A stretch of 64,000 nucleotides of DNA from Topomyia yanbarensis (taxonomy: Eukaryota > Arthropoda > Insecta > Diptera > Culicidae). The stretch is taken from contig NC_080671.1 of the NCBI RefSeq assembly GCF_030247195.1, positions 88,348,370-88,412,369 of the forward strand, written 5' to 3'. The translations under genes and the position numbers were made by a program. Shown in pieces: positions 22,758-33,242 of this stretch; within the stretch, counting starts at the first letter, position 1, and the number at the start of each line of letters is the position of its first letter. Under the pieces are notes generated by a model. The model did no database searches. It saw only the letters and a list, made by a program, of their open reading frames with translations, and was not told where the DNA came from.

Positions 22758-24661
22758 CAGGGCCGGCGGATACCGTGGGTAGTATGGGTAGTACTACCCA
22801 CTCGAAAATAACAGTGATGGGAAATACCCACTCGAAAGTATGGAACAAACCAAAACCTTAAATTAATGCGTACAAAATGCATGTGTCTGAAATTGAGATT
22901 CGAATTTCTTTTGGCTTACAATTTAAATTTCTTGAAAATATAATAATTAGGATTTGTTTAAAATTTAAACTTATTTTTTAATAATACTTCAATATCTGGT
23001 ACCGAGAACTAATTCGGTCCTGGCGAATAATGTTAAAACTGTGGAAGATCTACGTCGGAAGTTAACCAAATACTTCTTGTTAAACCTAGTAAAATCATGG
23101 GAGTGAAATATAGGGACACTTTGGATTTTTGTTGTTCCATTCCTGTTAGTTTCCGAGAAGAGGAGCTTTGGTTTTGTAATAGTAGCCATCAAAAGACACG
23201 CTCAGGACTTTACGAGGCACTTTGGTTTCGGAAATTTATAGGCTCATTAGAACATTTTCCCTCAGTGGGATTGTAAGGCTCTCGCTCTTTAGTAGATAAC
23301 TAGCGGAGAAATTAGTCGTACTTTCTACGTTTCCACATTGGGTAACTGTATGGCCTAATTGTTCGCAATGACGGAATGCCCTGAGGCACAAAAAGGCGAC
23401 CAGGTAGACGAGCCCCGTTCAAAAGAACAAAGTTTGGAAGAGTAGATCCGGCGAAAGGCTCGTCATGAGACTAATTAAAAATATCCTCAATTTATGCGCC
23501 TCAATTTATCCTGAATGCATTTGCTTGCAAACCAGAATTTTCACTAACTGAAGCAAAGGGTTTGTGGAAGGAGCCAACTCCATATTTCGCAATTAAGGAG
23601 TTGGAGACTACACCATCAATCTATACTTCCGAGGCGGGTACGTAGACAAGATACTTCTTCGTACAAGGCCGAGTGTTACTCTGCTGCCCAAATTTTTGCT
23701 TTGCCTAAAAAAGCTATTGTAGATTGTTTTTGTAAAGAGAAAGCCGAAAAATATATAGGTAGCTCACGAAAGCTGCGGATTTATCATTTAACCCTCGAAA
23801 CGTCCAACATATCCATTTTACGAATCAAGATTTCATTGCTAATAACTTTCATTTCGGCACATTTCGTTCACAACATAATTTCACAGCTACAGAGAAGTAC
23901 TACAAGCTAGCGATTTAAAAATATTTTTTTCTCCAAAAATTAAAAAAAAAAAAACAATAATGAACATCGTTTAACTAAATAACATTGCCATACACAAAAA
24001 AAATTCTCGCTTTTCTCAAATTTTCAACTTTCAACGTTGACTGTATTCAACATAGTGATTTCAAAATTCAAACAATGTATTTTTATGATTAATGGGAATG
24101 TTGTGAAGAAGTTTTCATAGTGATGACAACATACAACCGTGTTTTGAATATTCTGTAGCGATTTCCCCGTAACTCGCCAAAAGGCGGGGTTGGGCAGCAG
24201 GGGGTTAAATGGGTTATATTCGGTTATGAAGTAGAGTAGATATGATTTATAAACAAAAGAAGATTTATCGGCATTATTTTGCCATCGGATAAATATTCAA
24301 ATCGACCTCCATTGAGTCCGAGATACCTTCCCATTAGTCAACGCTATCATGCGGGCTTTACTGTCCACACAAAGAAGGCTTTGCCGGAGGAAACAGAAAA
24401 TTAATGCTACGAATTTTAAAACAATAGAGTATTTGCTACTTAGCTGTAGAGCATTTTTAGTATCAGTAATCAATAAACACATTTTCGCTGAGCCGTCGGA
24501 CACACAGCCCGTTAACAAAGGGTATTTCCAAAAAGCCACCAGGTATTATCCGGAAATTTTCACTTTCACATACATACAAAATGTCTGAACTTTCATCACC
24601 ACGAGTAGAAATCACTCCGAATCTTACTACCCACTCGGAAAAAAGTGTTTCGCCGGCCCTG
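22758..24661. mobile_element. hAT-type element, 8-bp TSD
   Basis: Perfect 11-bp terminal inverted repeats CAGGGCCGGCG / CGCCGGCCCTG lie inside the exact 8-bp duplication ACTGTAAT (22750-22757 and 24662-24669). An 8-bp duplication with ends starting CAGGG is the hAT pattern. Subterminal TACTACCCACTCG occurs near both ends in direct orientation (about 22793 and 24626). In 1.9 kb I find no intact hAT transposase frame, so this is non-autonomous or dead. The interior holds a piece of LINE ORF1 (see 23560-23700). Confidence 0.88.
23560..23700 (-). pseudogene. LINE ORF1 fragment inside the hAT element
   Basis: The minus-strand frame reads YLVYVPASEV, a stop, then IDGVVSNSLIAKYGVGS. It is colinear with KYRVFVPCREVEIDGVVTK in the ORF1 pseudogene at 51235-51785. 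The segment is short and carries an in-frame stop. It may have been captured during hAT evolution or inserted later. Both are I-clade-like ORF1 by the shared motif. Confidence 0.6.
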
Positions 24662-24669
24662 ACTGTAAT

Positions 24670-25079
24670 TGTAAAAGTATAAGTAGTAACTGTAATTGTA
24701 ACAGTATAAGTAATAGACGGAGTTTTGGGGAATTCGTAAAAAGTCAAATGAGAGATGGGTAACGTTTAGTAACAAAAATAACAATATTTAATCAAAATAA
24801 TATTACCAACACCGCAATCCATTTATTAAATTGAATAGGGTAGGGTGCCTATTTTGTATGGATTTGTTCGGATCTTTGTCTGGTTACACCTAGAATTCGT
24901 TCAAGAAACAACACATTCGGCCAAATCGGTGCGTTACAGCATTGCCAACTTCTTATAATACAACATCTTATTTGTTCGATAGTGTAACTGACTATGGTTG
25001 GGTTCGGGGGAAACTGATTCAAGTGATTTTTGAGAGTCGTTCGTTTATATATTTGGTACAATATTATAGAAAAACTCAT
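24670..25079. other. No gene recognised
   Basis: AT-rich sequence with a TAGGGTGCCTATTTTGTATG segment that resembles text near 9092, probably a diverged dispersed repeat. No coding region. Confidence 0.45.
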
Positions 25080-26484
25080 AATTAACTCCTTGTACAAATT
25101 GCGAAAATAGTAGTAAAATGGAAATGCAATAAATTAAAAAAACAAAGCTAACTTTCAATGGAGTTAAAACATAAATAAAGAAAAATAAAAAGAAGGAACA
25201 AACGAGGAAAAACTGATAAATAGATAAAACAAAACAAACCGAAAAAGCTAATAAATTATACATAAAATAATGGAAAGAAATTAATAAGCTGCAAAAATTC
25301 AAGAACCTATCAATATCAAAAAATTTAAAAAAGGTGCAGAAGCAACAGAAATAATGAAAACGGGTAAACATCAAAATGAAAAAAATATCATGAGCATTGA
25401 AAAAAGGAAAACCGACAAAAGGAAGAAAAATGAATACAACAAAAAATATAAAAACAAGACTACAAAAAAATAACGAATATGGAATTGAACGAAATAGTTC
25501 TACTGAGTTAGACGTGAAAATAATAACACAACATGTTTGAAATATACAAATTAGCAACGAAATAAAAAATAAAAACAGGAAAATAGGTAAATGTTAAAAA
25601 TATTTCAAAATAGAAGAAATTATAAAGAACAATGAATTGATAGAAATAAAATAAATATGAAAACTCAAAAAGCGGAAAAGTTTTTTTTTGAAAATGAACT
25701 CATTTAGAATTATATGAGTGCAATGCAATAATAGAAATGGAAATAATTGGGAACAATTGGACGGAATAGATTAAAGAATATATAGAAAACAGGAACAGGT
25801 GGAAATAGCCCAAACACACATAAAGGTGAAGTCATAGAAAACATGAAAACATGTAAAACCAAAATGGTTTAAATGGGTAAAAAAGAAAATGTTAGAAGGA
25901 GAAGAAAATTTTAAAAAATAAATAAGTCTACATAAAGTAAAAGCAAAAAATTAAATTTGAATGAATGGAAAATAGAAAACATTCACAAAATGAAAAAGAT
26001 TAAAATCAAAAAATGGAACAAATGTTCAAATGAAAGTATTAACAACATAGAAAACATGGAATTCAAAATGAACAAAAAAGGTATATGCTTATGGTAATAG
26101 AACATAACAATAAAGGAAAATGGGACAATATTGAAATAATCCACACAAAGGAAAAGCATAAACTTCAAAACTGATAAATGTAGAGCAGAAAAATTCTCAA
26201 CACGAAAAAAGTAAAAAGAAAAAACAAAGAAAATGATTTTTTGAGTAAATGAGTGAAACCTAAAATGAAATTTGGAAAAAGGACTGATAGAGAGATACTA
26301 AAATCAATTTATTGAAAAAAGTAAAACATTGCAAGAAAATAATAGAAAACAAAAGTTTAATTAAATAAACTAAATCAATTTAAAGAAATCAATTCGAAAA
26401 AGAGACGTAAAATAAGCAAATAAAACGATAGATACAATGAAAAATATGAAAAAACATGAAAAGATTATATACATACTTAGTTGC
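25080..26484. repeat. Long A-rich low-complexity block
   Basis: About 1.4 kb with strong A excess, moderate G and few C on the plus strand (words GAAAAT, AAATGAA, GAAATAAAA). The complementary strand therefore shows a 170-codon frame of F, L, I, S, Y and V that is compositional noise. It ends at the inverted MITE copy at 26485. Confidence 0.85.
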
Positions 26485-26663
26485 GTTTCGGCTTCGCCTC
26501 ATCAGAAACCGACACTAACTTATAGATTAACGGAATAGATTAGCGCCGGCTTGACGCAAATCCCTTAAAACTAAAACACACTTTGTGTTTCAATTGAACG
26601 ACTGATCAAACGTGATGTCCGGTTCGAGCAGAAGTTCTGTTTATGCCGATGAGACACAGTGAA
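26485..26663 (-). mobile_element. Short MITE with GTTTCGGCTTC ends, copy 2 (inverted)
   Basis: It is the reverse-oriented relative of 12290-12471: it begins GTTTCGGCTTCGCCTCATCA, contains AAACACACTTTGTGTTTC, and ends GCCGATGAGACACAGTGAA. It is embedded in A-rich low-complexity DNA on both sides, like copy 1. Confidence 0.7.
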
Positions 26664-26880
26664 TGAAAAGATTAAACAAATCGAGAAAATGTGAAAATTC
26701 AATTTTTAAAAATGAATCAAAAATGGTAAAAATAGAAAAGGAAAATATGGGGCAAAATATACAAAATAATTAAAATAAGATTAAATGAAGAAAAGAGAAA
26801 GAATTAAAAACCAAGATAAAAATCAAGTATGAAACAAGGGAAAGAGAAAAAATCGGAAACAATAGAAACTCTAACTTATA
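26664..26880. repeat. A-rich low-complexity block
   Basis: The A-rich text resumes right of the MITE with the same word composition and fades near 26880. Confidence 0.75.
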
Positions 26881-29800
26881 TGAAGAACATAGAATTTCTC
26901 CGACGACGACGTCTGGTGTAAAGTGCTCAAACTGAAAGTTATTTTGTTTTACGATTTTGAAGGCAAGGCAACAATGGATATTTTGTGTAATGTTAAGATT
27001 TTATTATACATTCCTTGTGCACAAAAACAAATATTTTCAGTCAGGCAGAACCACACATGCGTGTGTTCCATGTAGACGTCCAACCATTTCCACGGAAGTT
27101 CGAGTTTTGGAATATGGCTTCATGAAAACTGAAAAATCTTATATTTTACGCTCAGTTTTATTCAAAATAATAGGAAGAAAAAAAAATTTATTCAGTTTTC
27201 TGTGGTTCGTCGACAGACTACACATATTTGTGCATTTTCATAAAAAAAACCAAGTTAATTCGTTGATTAACTTTTGAGTTATCGTATTTGCCAATTTCAA
27301 AAACGCGGTTTCAAGAAAAATTCTATTAAAGGGTGTTTTATATCAAATTGCATTGTTCATTGACCCGTTGTGTATTTTCTCATGAAAATTTGGACAGAAG
27401 TAGTTTAGAGTGTATTGATTACACTGTATTTTTATCGCAGTCAGTTTTTCGAAAATTGTTGCCGTTAGACTGAAATCTGCGTGTGTTGTAGCATATACGC
27501 ACTAGGAATGAAACCGTAACTCAAAAACACTTAAGATTTTTTTTTTGATTGTCCGTCAAAATCCATGACGTACTTATAGCAAAGTAAGAAATTGAAAAGA
27601 AATTTCGCCATTTTGCACCATTCTAAAAGTAACTCAAACACTTTTACTTGATTTTCTCCCTACAAACCCCATGCTTACCCTAGACAGCTGAAATTCATAA
27701 TGCTTTCGTTGTCCTTTGATCAGATCCGGATACCCACGTAGGTCGATCCGAACGAGCTATAGGGAATAAATTGCTAATCTTGTTAGCTGATTATTCGATT
27801 TATAAATTGATAATTGCTGGACACCCACCCCGGCGGGCACCGAGTACTGCCTCTGGTGGGATTACGCACCGACGACGCCGATAAATCGCAACCGACGAAA
27901 AGTTTTCCTCTTTGTTTCTGCAACTAACTGAAAGGCGATCATTTTTTTGTGTCAGCCAGCACAGGTTTGCCGAAAGCCGGCAAGCGGAACGATTCATCCC
28001 AAGCAATCACTTCTAACAAGCTTCATTAGAGGACTCGTTAAATTCAAACAACGTACGGGACCCCCCCCCCCTTATCCACCATCGGTCCCGTGCGGGATGT
28101 GATGGGACGCGATGTTCGGTTTGGGCAGATTTTCGCTCGACTCTGTGATAATATTGAATGGGAATCCTTCAACTTACACTTCGGTGTTCGTCACTGACAT
28201 ACCGTTGTCGTTAGATTTCACGAGGATCCCTGCTAAAAATCTTCAATCTTTTCTGCACCTTGCTTGGTATGGAGAAGAGACAAAATAAAAAGACGCATGA
28301 AAAAAGAAGAACCCTACAACCGTGATATACCTGTGTTTTTTGAGAAGTCGTTTCCCCTTCCGATAGCGGATTCTTTTTAGATTGCCAAAATAAAAAGGAT
28401 GCGCGAGAGCTTTTGTTTAATGTACATACATAATTTATCTCGTCTCTTTCAGTTTGGGTGAAGGTTTTTCCTTGTGGAGTACATCCTTGCCCACAAGATG
28501 ACAAAGGATGCGGAACAAGGTTGTCAGCCCTTTTCCTTTACCTTTTCTTTGCAGATTTGCTCTCAAGCGTTGTTTTTCTTGAGATGGTCTTTAGAGAAAC
28601 CTTTGCTTGGTAGACAATACTGTTTTCAGGATTCAAAAAGTTGGGAACTGTGGTATGATATTTAGCCGGTGTTATTTTATACAATAGAGGAATTTACCGG
28701 CAAGTTAATCCGATTCTTACGACGTGGAATAGAACAATGCTATACTTTTGACATACAACATAAACAGTAAGGAAAAAATATTATTTTCAGGTAAATAACA
28801 TTACGATGTATTTTTCCATCTAATAATAAAATTTAACATATTCTGGTATTTAAATTATAATATTGTGTATTCCGAAAGAGTTGTTACTCGAAAGACCTTT
28901 AGAAGATCTTCCACAGAAATATTTTGTACGGCAAGTACATATCATAAAAAAGAGAATAATCTGCAGACTATAGTAATATCGGTAGATTCATAGCAGTTTA
29001 CCCTGCCCGCACAATCATCAAGCTGAAAACAGCTTTGAAATCTCCAAAACAATCATGAAAAATAAAATTATTCCAGTTTCGCCCCTAAAAATGTAACAGT
29101 TCCAACCCCAAAAAACCGGCGACTCACCACACCGTGTGCCGGATTATTTTTTTTCTCGCTTAGTTTCGATTGTCTTCCCCCACTTCGAATTGGTGACCGG
29201 AGTATATCACAATCCCTGGTGTCAGTGGGGTAATAAATTAAAAGATTTTTTTTTGTTTTGCCCCCGCTGCGGTGTCGGGAGTGGACCGAACCGGTCCAAC
29301 TTGCCGGTAGGACAGTAGAACAAGTGCGGTAAAAATATCATCGCCGGGTTGAAAAGAAACGGCCAAAAGTAAAAATAGGAAGATCGTGACGGGAATTAGA
29401 AATTTCCAATTCGGGATGTGTTTGTGGGTGGGTTTTTCACAATTTACACTTTACTGTCGGGCCAATGGCGGAAGAAGAGGATTACTCGTCGCACAGGCTG
29501 CTGCGGGTGAATGCTTGCAATATGTCGAGGACAAATTTTTTAGCTTCCATTTGCTACTGGAAGTATTCGTGAAGAAGTGTGGACCTCATTGAGTTACGTG
29601 AGCAATGATGTTGCGGTGAGAAGAAGGTGTGAGTTTGTGAAAGTGTGCGCAGTAAAAAGAATGTATCTCCCGAGCATAAGTAAAGCACATAATTTTGACG
29701 AAACGTTTTATTTTGTTATGCTGACTTTTGTAAAAAATTGTGTTATAAAGCGGTTATCATTAAACCACGATAAAACATTCGTAAAAGCGAACATATGGAA

Positions 29801-30560
29801 CCCGTTAAATTTTAGACAACTAGCGATATATTGTAGTCTAGAACGCAAATTAGGTAGATTGTAAATAAATCAACCTTAACAAGTTACAAGATATGAGATA
29901 CGAGATCTTTGCAATTAAAAAAAAACTTGTTGAAGTTATCATTACTAATTTCAAGGGAAAATGCATTTTCTCAAATATCGTATTTATACGTATAATATTT
30001 GCAGTTTTGGTTTTTTGCTAAGGTGATATTCAAAAAAAATTATATATTTTAAGGCGCCTCATTTATAAACCTTTTTTCGCTTGTGAAAAATGAGATCTTT
30101 GCTGTTTTCGAATACCAGTTTCTCTGATCAAAGTATTTCAATTTTATTTTAAAACAGTGTTCTTTTTAGCTCACTTGAACATAAAACAAAGCAAGTATTT
30201 TTGATACTGTGTGATTACTGATTATATGATGCAACGAATGAAGTGAGAGGGCGGCATTTTAAATTAAATTATTTACTATAAAAATCATAAACGCCTTTAT
30301 AAGAACACTCAAGTAAAAAAGCAAAACAATTCCAAATATATCGGATAGAGATTTTTAAACGGTACCGGTATATTACGATTGGTACGAGATTGATTCTGAC
30401 CACGAAATCATTTTCATTCTTATTCAGATGGTTTTCCTTTTAGAAAATCAAACAATCGATTTGTTTCTTACCCCTCAAGAGATGAATAAATCACCCGAAA
30501 ATTTCAGCAATGTATATATTATCATTATATGGTCCAAACTAAACGGCTTCTAATTTGACC
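26881..30560. other. No gene recognised
   Basis: Mixed AT-rich and moderately GC-rich DNA (27.7-29.6 kb is the less AT-rich part). It has a poly-C run near 28059 flanked by ACGGGACC / GGTCCCGT arms (8-bp stem). A segment at about 29787-29814 (GAACATATGGAACCCGTTAA) recurs at 31180-31207. No frame resembles a known protein. Confidence 0.45.
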
Positions 30561-31030
30561 AAAACAAAAACTAAAAATCAATCCAAATCCTAAATTGAAC
30601 ACATTGAATTTGACTTAACGATAAAATATCACAAGTTGATATCTTGAAAGAAAAGTAGTGAAAGGTAACTTCGAGAGAGAGAGAGAGAGAGAGAGAGAAT
30701 AGGAAATTAGAAAAAAAATAATCAAAATTACAAAAGGACAAAAAAGATAGAATATGAAAAAGTACACATGCAAAAAAACCTTCATATAGGTAAAACGAAA
30801 ACAAGAAAACAGAAGCTTAGTCGAAAAAATGAACGCTGGAATAATGGTTAAAAAATTACAACCAAAGGCAAAAAAACAAAACAAAACCGGCGATATCGAA
30901 TAGAATAATGAACAAAATTGAAAATTCGAGAAATAAACATGTAGAAAACGACAAAAAATAAAATAAGAAAAACGGAAAAACAAAAAATTGAAATGGAAGA
31001 AAGATGATAATCCGAACTGACTATAAGAAA
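30560..31030. repeat. A-rich block containing a (GA)13 microsatellite
   Basis: A (GA)n tract at 30673-30698 sits in A-rich low-complexity DNA. The minus-strand frames of up to 158 codons are compositional, consisting mainly of F, S, L and Y. Confidence 0.85.
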
Positions 31031-31049
31031 TAGTCGAAATACGGTGCTG

Positions 31050-31232
31050 GGTTATTAGACCGAATAGCTTAGTTGGTAAATCGATGGCCATGTACTCAGA
31101 TCACCTGGGTTCGATTCCCAATCCCGCACATAGGGTTAGAGATTTTTTCAAAAGAGAGTTCTCTAACCCAAAAAGAGACGAACATACGGAACCCGTTAAA
31201 TTTCAGGTTTAAAACCTCTATAAAAAGAATTA
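31050..31232 (+). mobile_element. tRNA-derived SINE, copy 1
   Basis: RNA polymerase III internal promoter: A-box-like TAGCTTAGTTGG at 31065-31076 and B-box GGTTCGATTCC at 31108-31118. The tRNA-like head (TTGGTAAATCGATGGCC) is followed by a body with AGGGTTAGAG, TTCTCTAACC and AAAACCTCTATA, shared with three minus-strand copies at 33.1, 40.1 and 53.5 kb. This copy carries an extra GAACATACGGAACCCG segment and has lost a clear poly-A tail. Confidence 0.82.
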
Positions 31233-31475
31233 TTAAACCGAAATACGTTTGGCCGAGCGTCGTTCGGCCGGAAGCCGTTAGGCGGAATCCCATTAGGCTG
31301 AACGGGGTTATTGGGCCAAAAGCCATTCGGCCAAAACAGTCATTAGGCCGAAAGTCAATTGGCCGAAACGGTTATTAAGCCGAATGGCTTATTACGCCCA
31401 ATGGGTCATAAGGTCAAATAGGTCATTAGACCGAGTCGGTCAGTGGATCGAATGGGTCATTAGATTGGATAATGC
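31233..31475 (+). repeat. Degenerate GGCCGAA-CATTAG minisatellite
   Basis: Variants of TTAGGCCGAA / GGTCATTAGACCGAA repeat about every 15-22 bases. The reverse-complement motif (CATTCGGCCTAATGACC) fills 33780-33895. Together they bracket the retroelements at 31.8-33.2 kb as inverted arms. The 101-codon frame here is the repeat read in one frame. Confidence 0.75.
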
Positions 31476-31796
31476 TATGCTGTGCAGAGAAGCTGGAAGA
31501 GGCCATCGACTGTGGGGTATAGTCCCCTCGCATTCGCTGACTGTATGCAATCGAGGAAAATGCGCAGGCGTCTAGCGTAAAAGAGGCCTTGCGACTGGCG
31601 GACCAAGATCAAACCTACTGAAATACATTTAGTCTTGATTCGGACCATCCGGATTCCGCATGAATATTTGTTTCAAAATTTATCGGTGAATATTTGAATT
31701 TGAGTATTTGAATCCAACGATTTACCTATTTTTATCTGCTCGCCTGGACCGCATTTTCGAGTGATCATTTCAAAACCAAGAATTTTTTTTAATTCG

Positions 31797-31838
31797 TTTA
31801 TTTGACACGGCTCATAGCGGTAGCTTAACGGAGCCGTG
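31797..31838 (-). terminator. 3' hairpin and polyadenylation signal of the ORF1-only element
   Basis: Perfect 8-bp stem CACGGCTC (31806-31813) / GAGCCGTG (31831-31838) with a 17-nt loop, followed on the minus strand by AATAAA (31797-31802) and an A run at 31783-31790. LINE reverse transcriptases often recognise a 3' hairpin in their template, so this is the likely handle for trans-mobilisation. Confidence 0.75.
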
Positions 31839-31888
31839 GATCTTTTATACGTTTACAATTCATGTAAAAATAAAAATACAAACAAGAA

Positions 31889-32881
31889 TTAATTAATTGG
31901 ATCTCGTGCGCGCAACTTTTTATTGCGAGCGGAGACCTTTTTTCGCGAGGTCTGTTGGCAAACAGCGTCAGGGGGGTCATTTAGTTCTCTCTTGTTTTTC
32001 ACGTCCCGGTCGAAGATGGCTTGGTGTCCGGGATCAGATGTTCTCCCTTGCTTCTTGCACTTATTGTTGATCAGTGTAAATCCGTCGTCATTGTTACTGC
32101 ATTCGTTGCCGATGTTGCTTACAGTTGCTTTTGGGGTGCTGGATGATTCTTTTGAGGTTGTCATTATGGTCTGAACAGCTGCCACCATTTGTGGTTCAGG
32201 CATTGGTATTGAAAATTCTGTTTTAGGTTGGTTTGCCGCAGATGAGTTGGCAATCGGTTGAGATGCATTTTCCTCTGCATCTTCCGCGCAAGGTTGTCCA
32301 TGATGAGCTGTCTGATTACAATACTTGCACGTAGGAGTTTGCCCCTTATGGGTGTATAGCGTAGTTTGCATAAGTGTAGTTCCGTGAGTATTGAGTTTTA
32401 TTGCCAAGTAGGAGGGTATAGGCCTTTCAACCCGCTTCCTCACTACAAAAACGCCTTTAGCAGTACCCGGGAAGAAGTTTCTCCAAGTATCAGGTGTAAC
32501 GGATTCTACTTCTCCGTATTGCGACATGCATTTTGCAATTGGCTCAGGAGGGGTACGAGGTGATAGGTAATATAACCTTACATCTATATAATCATTCTCA
32601 ATGTATACGGAAATCTTAATTCCAACGTTGTCACTTTCAACCACGTGTTTTAAGTTGTTCTTCAAAACGAAACGCTCGGCTTGTGCTAACGTGTTGAATG
32701 ATATTAACACTACATTGCGAAGATGATGATACTGAAGGTACAAGACTTCCGCAAGCTTAAGTTGCATTTTTAACTTCAGAAGGTATTCCACTTCACTAAA
32801 ACTCGGTCGTTTTAAACAAAATTTAAAGTCAACGACCGCAGCGTTGGGTCGGAGTAGAGCTTTTTCGTCAACTTTACTCAT
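31889..32881 (-). CDS. LINE ORF1 protein (Gag-like nucleic-acid-binding)
   Basis: A 330-residue intact frame. Residues about 55-165 look like one or two RRM-like folds (VVLISFNTLAQAERFV near 57-72, VRLYYLSPRTPPEPI at 101-115, GVFVVRKRV at 143-151). A single CCHC zinc knuckle, CKYCNQTAHHGQPC, uses C185, C188, H193 and C198. The C-terminal half is low-complexity and polar, ending in a basic tail (SRKKVSARNKKLRARDP). LINE ORF1 proteins of this type coat element RNA and act as chaperones in the RNP. Most related LINE ORF1s carry two or three knuckles, so one is few. The ATG lies ~119 nt from the element start with no upstream frame needed. Whether it is expressed cannot be seen. Confidence 0.85.
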   Translation of the reverse strand: MSKVDEKALLRPNAAVVDFKFCLKRPSFSEVEYLLKLKMQLKLAEVLYLQYHHLRNVVLISFNTLAQAERFVLKNNLKHVVESDNVGIKISVYIENDYIDVRLYYLSPRTPPEPIAKCMSQYGEVESVTPDTWRNFFPGTAKGVFVVRKRVERPIPSYLAIKLNTHGTTLMQTTLYTHKGQTPTCKYCNQTAHHGQPCAEDAEENASQPIANSSAANQPKTEFSIPMPEPQMVAAVQTIMTTSKESSSTPKATVSNIGNECSNNDDGFTLINNKCKKQGRTSDPGHQAIFDRDVKNKRELNDPPDAVCQQTSRKKVSARNKKLRARDPIN

Positions 32882-32965
32882 GATGACAAGAATAATCCGA
32901 TATTTCCTTTGTTCTCAAGACAATGCACACTAAATCGAGAGGCCTGTTGTTCACTTGGCTCGATT

Positions 32966-33003
32966 GTACGTCTGACTGCGGCAGAAGTAGATAGTAGACT
33001 AAA
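32966..33003 (-). promoter_or_regulatory. Internal RNA polymerase II promoter of the ORF1-only element
   Basis: Counting the first A of the element (33000, minus strand) as +1, the start reads TTAGTC, five of six matches to the arthropod initiator TCAKTY. AGACGT falls at exactly +28 to +33, matching the downstream promoter element RGWYVT. TATA-less Inr+DPE promoters at the very 5' end are known in jockey- and I-type LINEs, where they let each full-length copy carry its own promoter. Confidence 0.65.
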
Positions 33004-33067
33004 AACCAAGAATTGTTCAAAATACAAAAATAACAGTAGAAGTTCAATAGCTGGAAAAAACACATGC

Positions 33068-33242
33068 GCATTTTTTTTATTTCGATCATGGAGGATTTAT
33101 CATTAGCGTAAGTTGCCTTTTTTCTGGTTAGAAAAATCTCATTAGTTAATACTCCATATCTATGTTCGGGGTTGGGAATTGAACTCAGATAAGCTGCGTA
33201 CAAGGCAATCGATTTACCAACAGCACTATGCCTGTCCCTAAT
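33068..33242 (-). mobile_element. tRNA-derived SINE, copy 2
   Basis: On the minus strand: GGCATAGTGCTGTTGGTAAA (A-box region 33214-33228), B-box AGTTCAATTCC at 33175-33185, then a TTTTTCTAACC body and a terminal ATCGAAATAAAAAAAATG. It lies only about 55 bases from the ORF1-only element, so two retroelements landed next to each other. Confidence 0.8.

Larger units (their letters stand above)
31785..33001 (-). mobile_element. Complete ORF1-only LINE-type retrotransposon
   Basis: A 1.2-kb unit is flanked by the exact 13-bp duplication AAAACCAAGAATT (31772-31784 and 33002-33014). On the minus strand it has a ~119-nt leader, one intact 330-codon ORF1, a ~100-nt 3' region with a hairpin, AATAAA and a short A run. 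There is no reverse transcriptase and no gap where it was lost. A single pair of flanking duplications implies that the short form itself was retrotransposed, presumably by a partner LINE acting in trans. Confidence 0.88.

Noticed and set aside
25045..25557. 170-codon minus-strand frame, hydrophobic
   Set aside because: Entirely inside an A-rich block; F/L/I/S/Y composition follows from base content and not from membrane-protein coding.
30615..31091. 158-codon minus-strand frame
   Set aside because: Spans a GA microsatellite, A-rich DNA and the start of a SINE.
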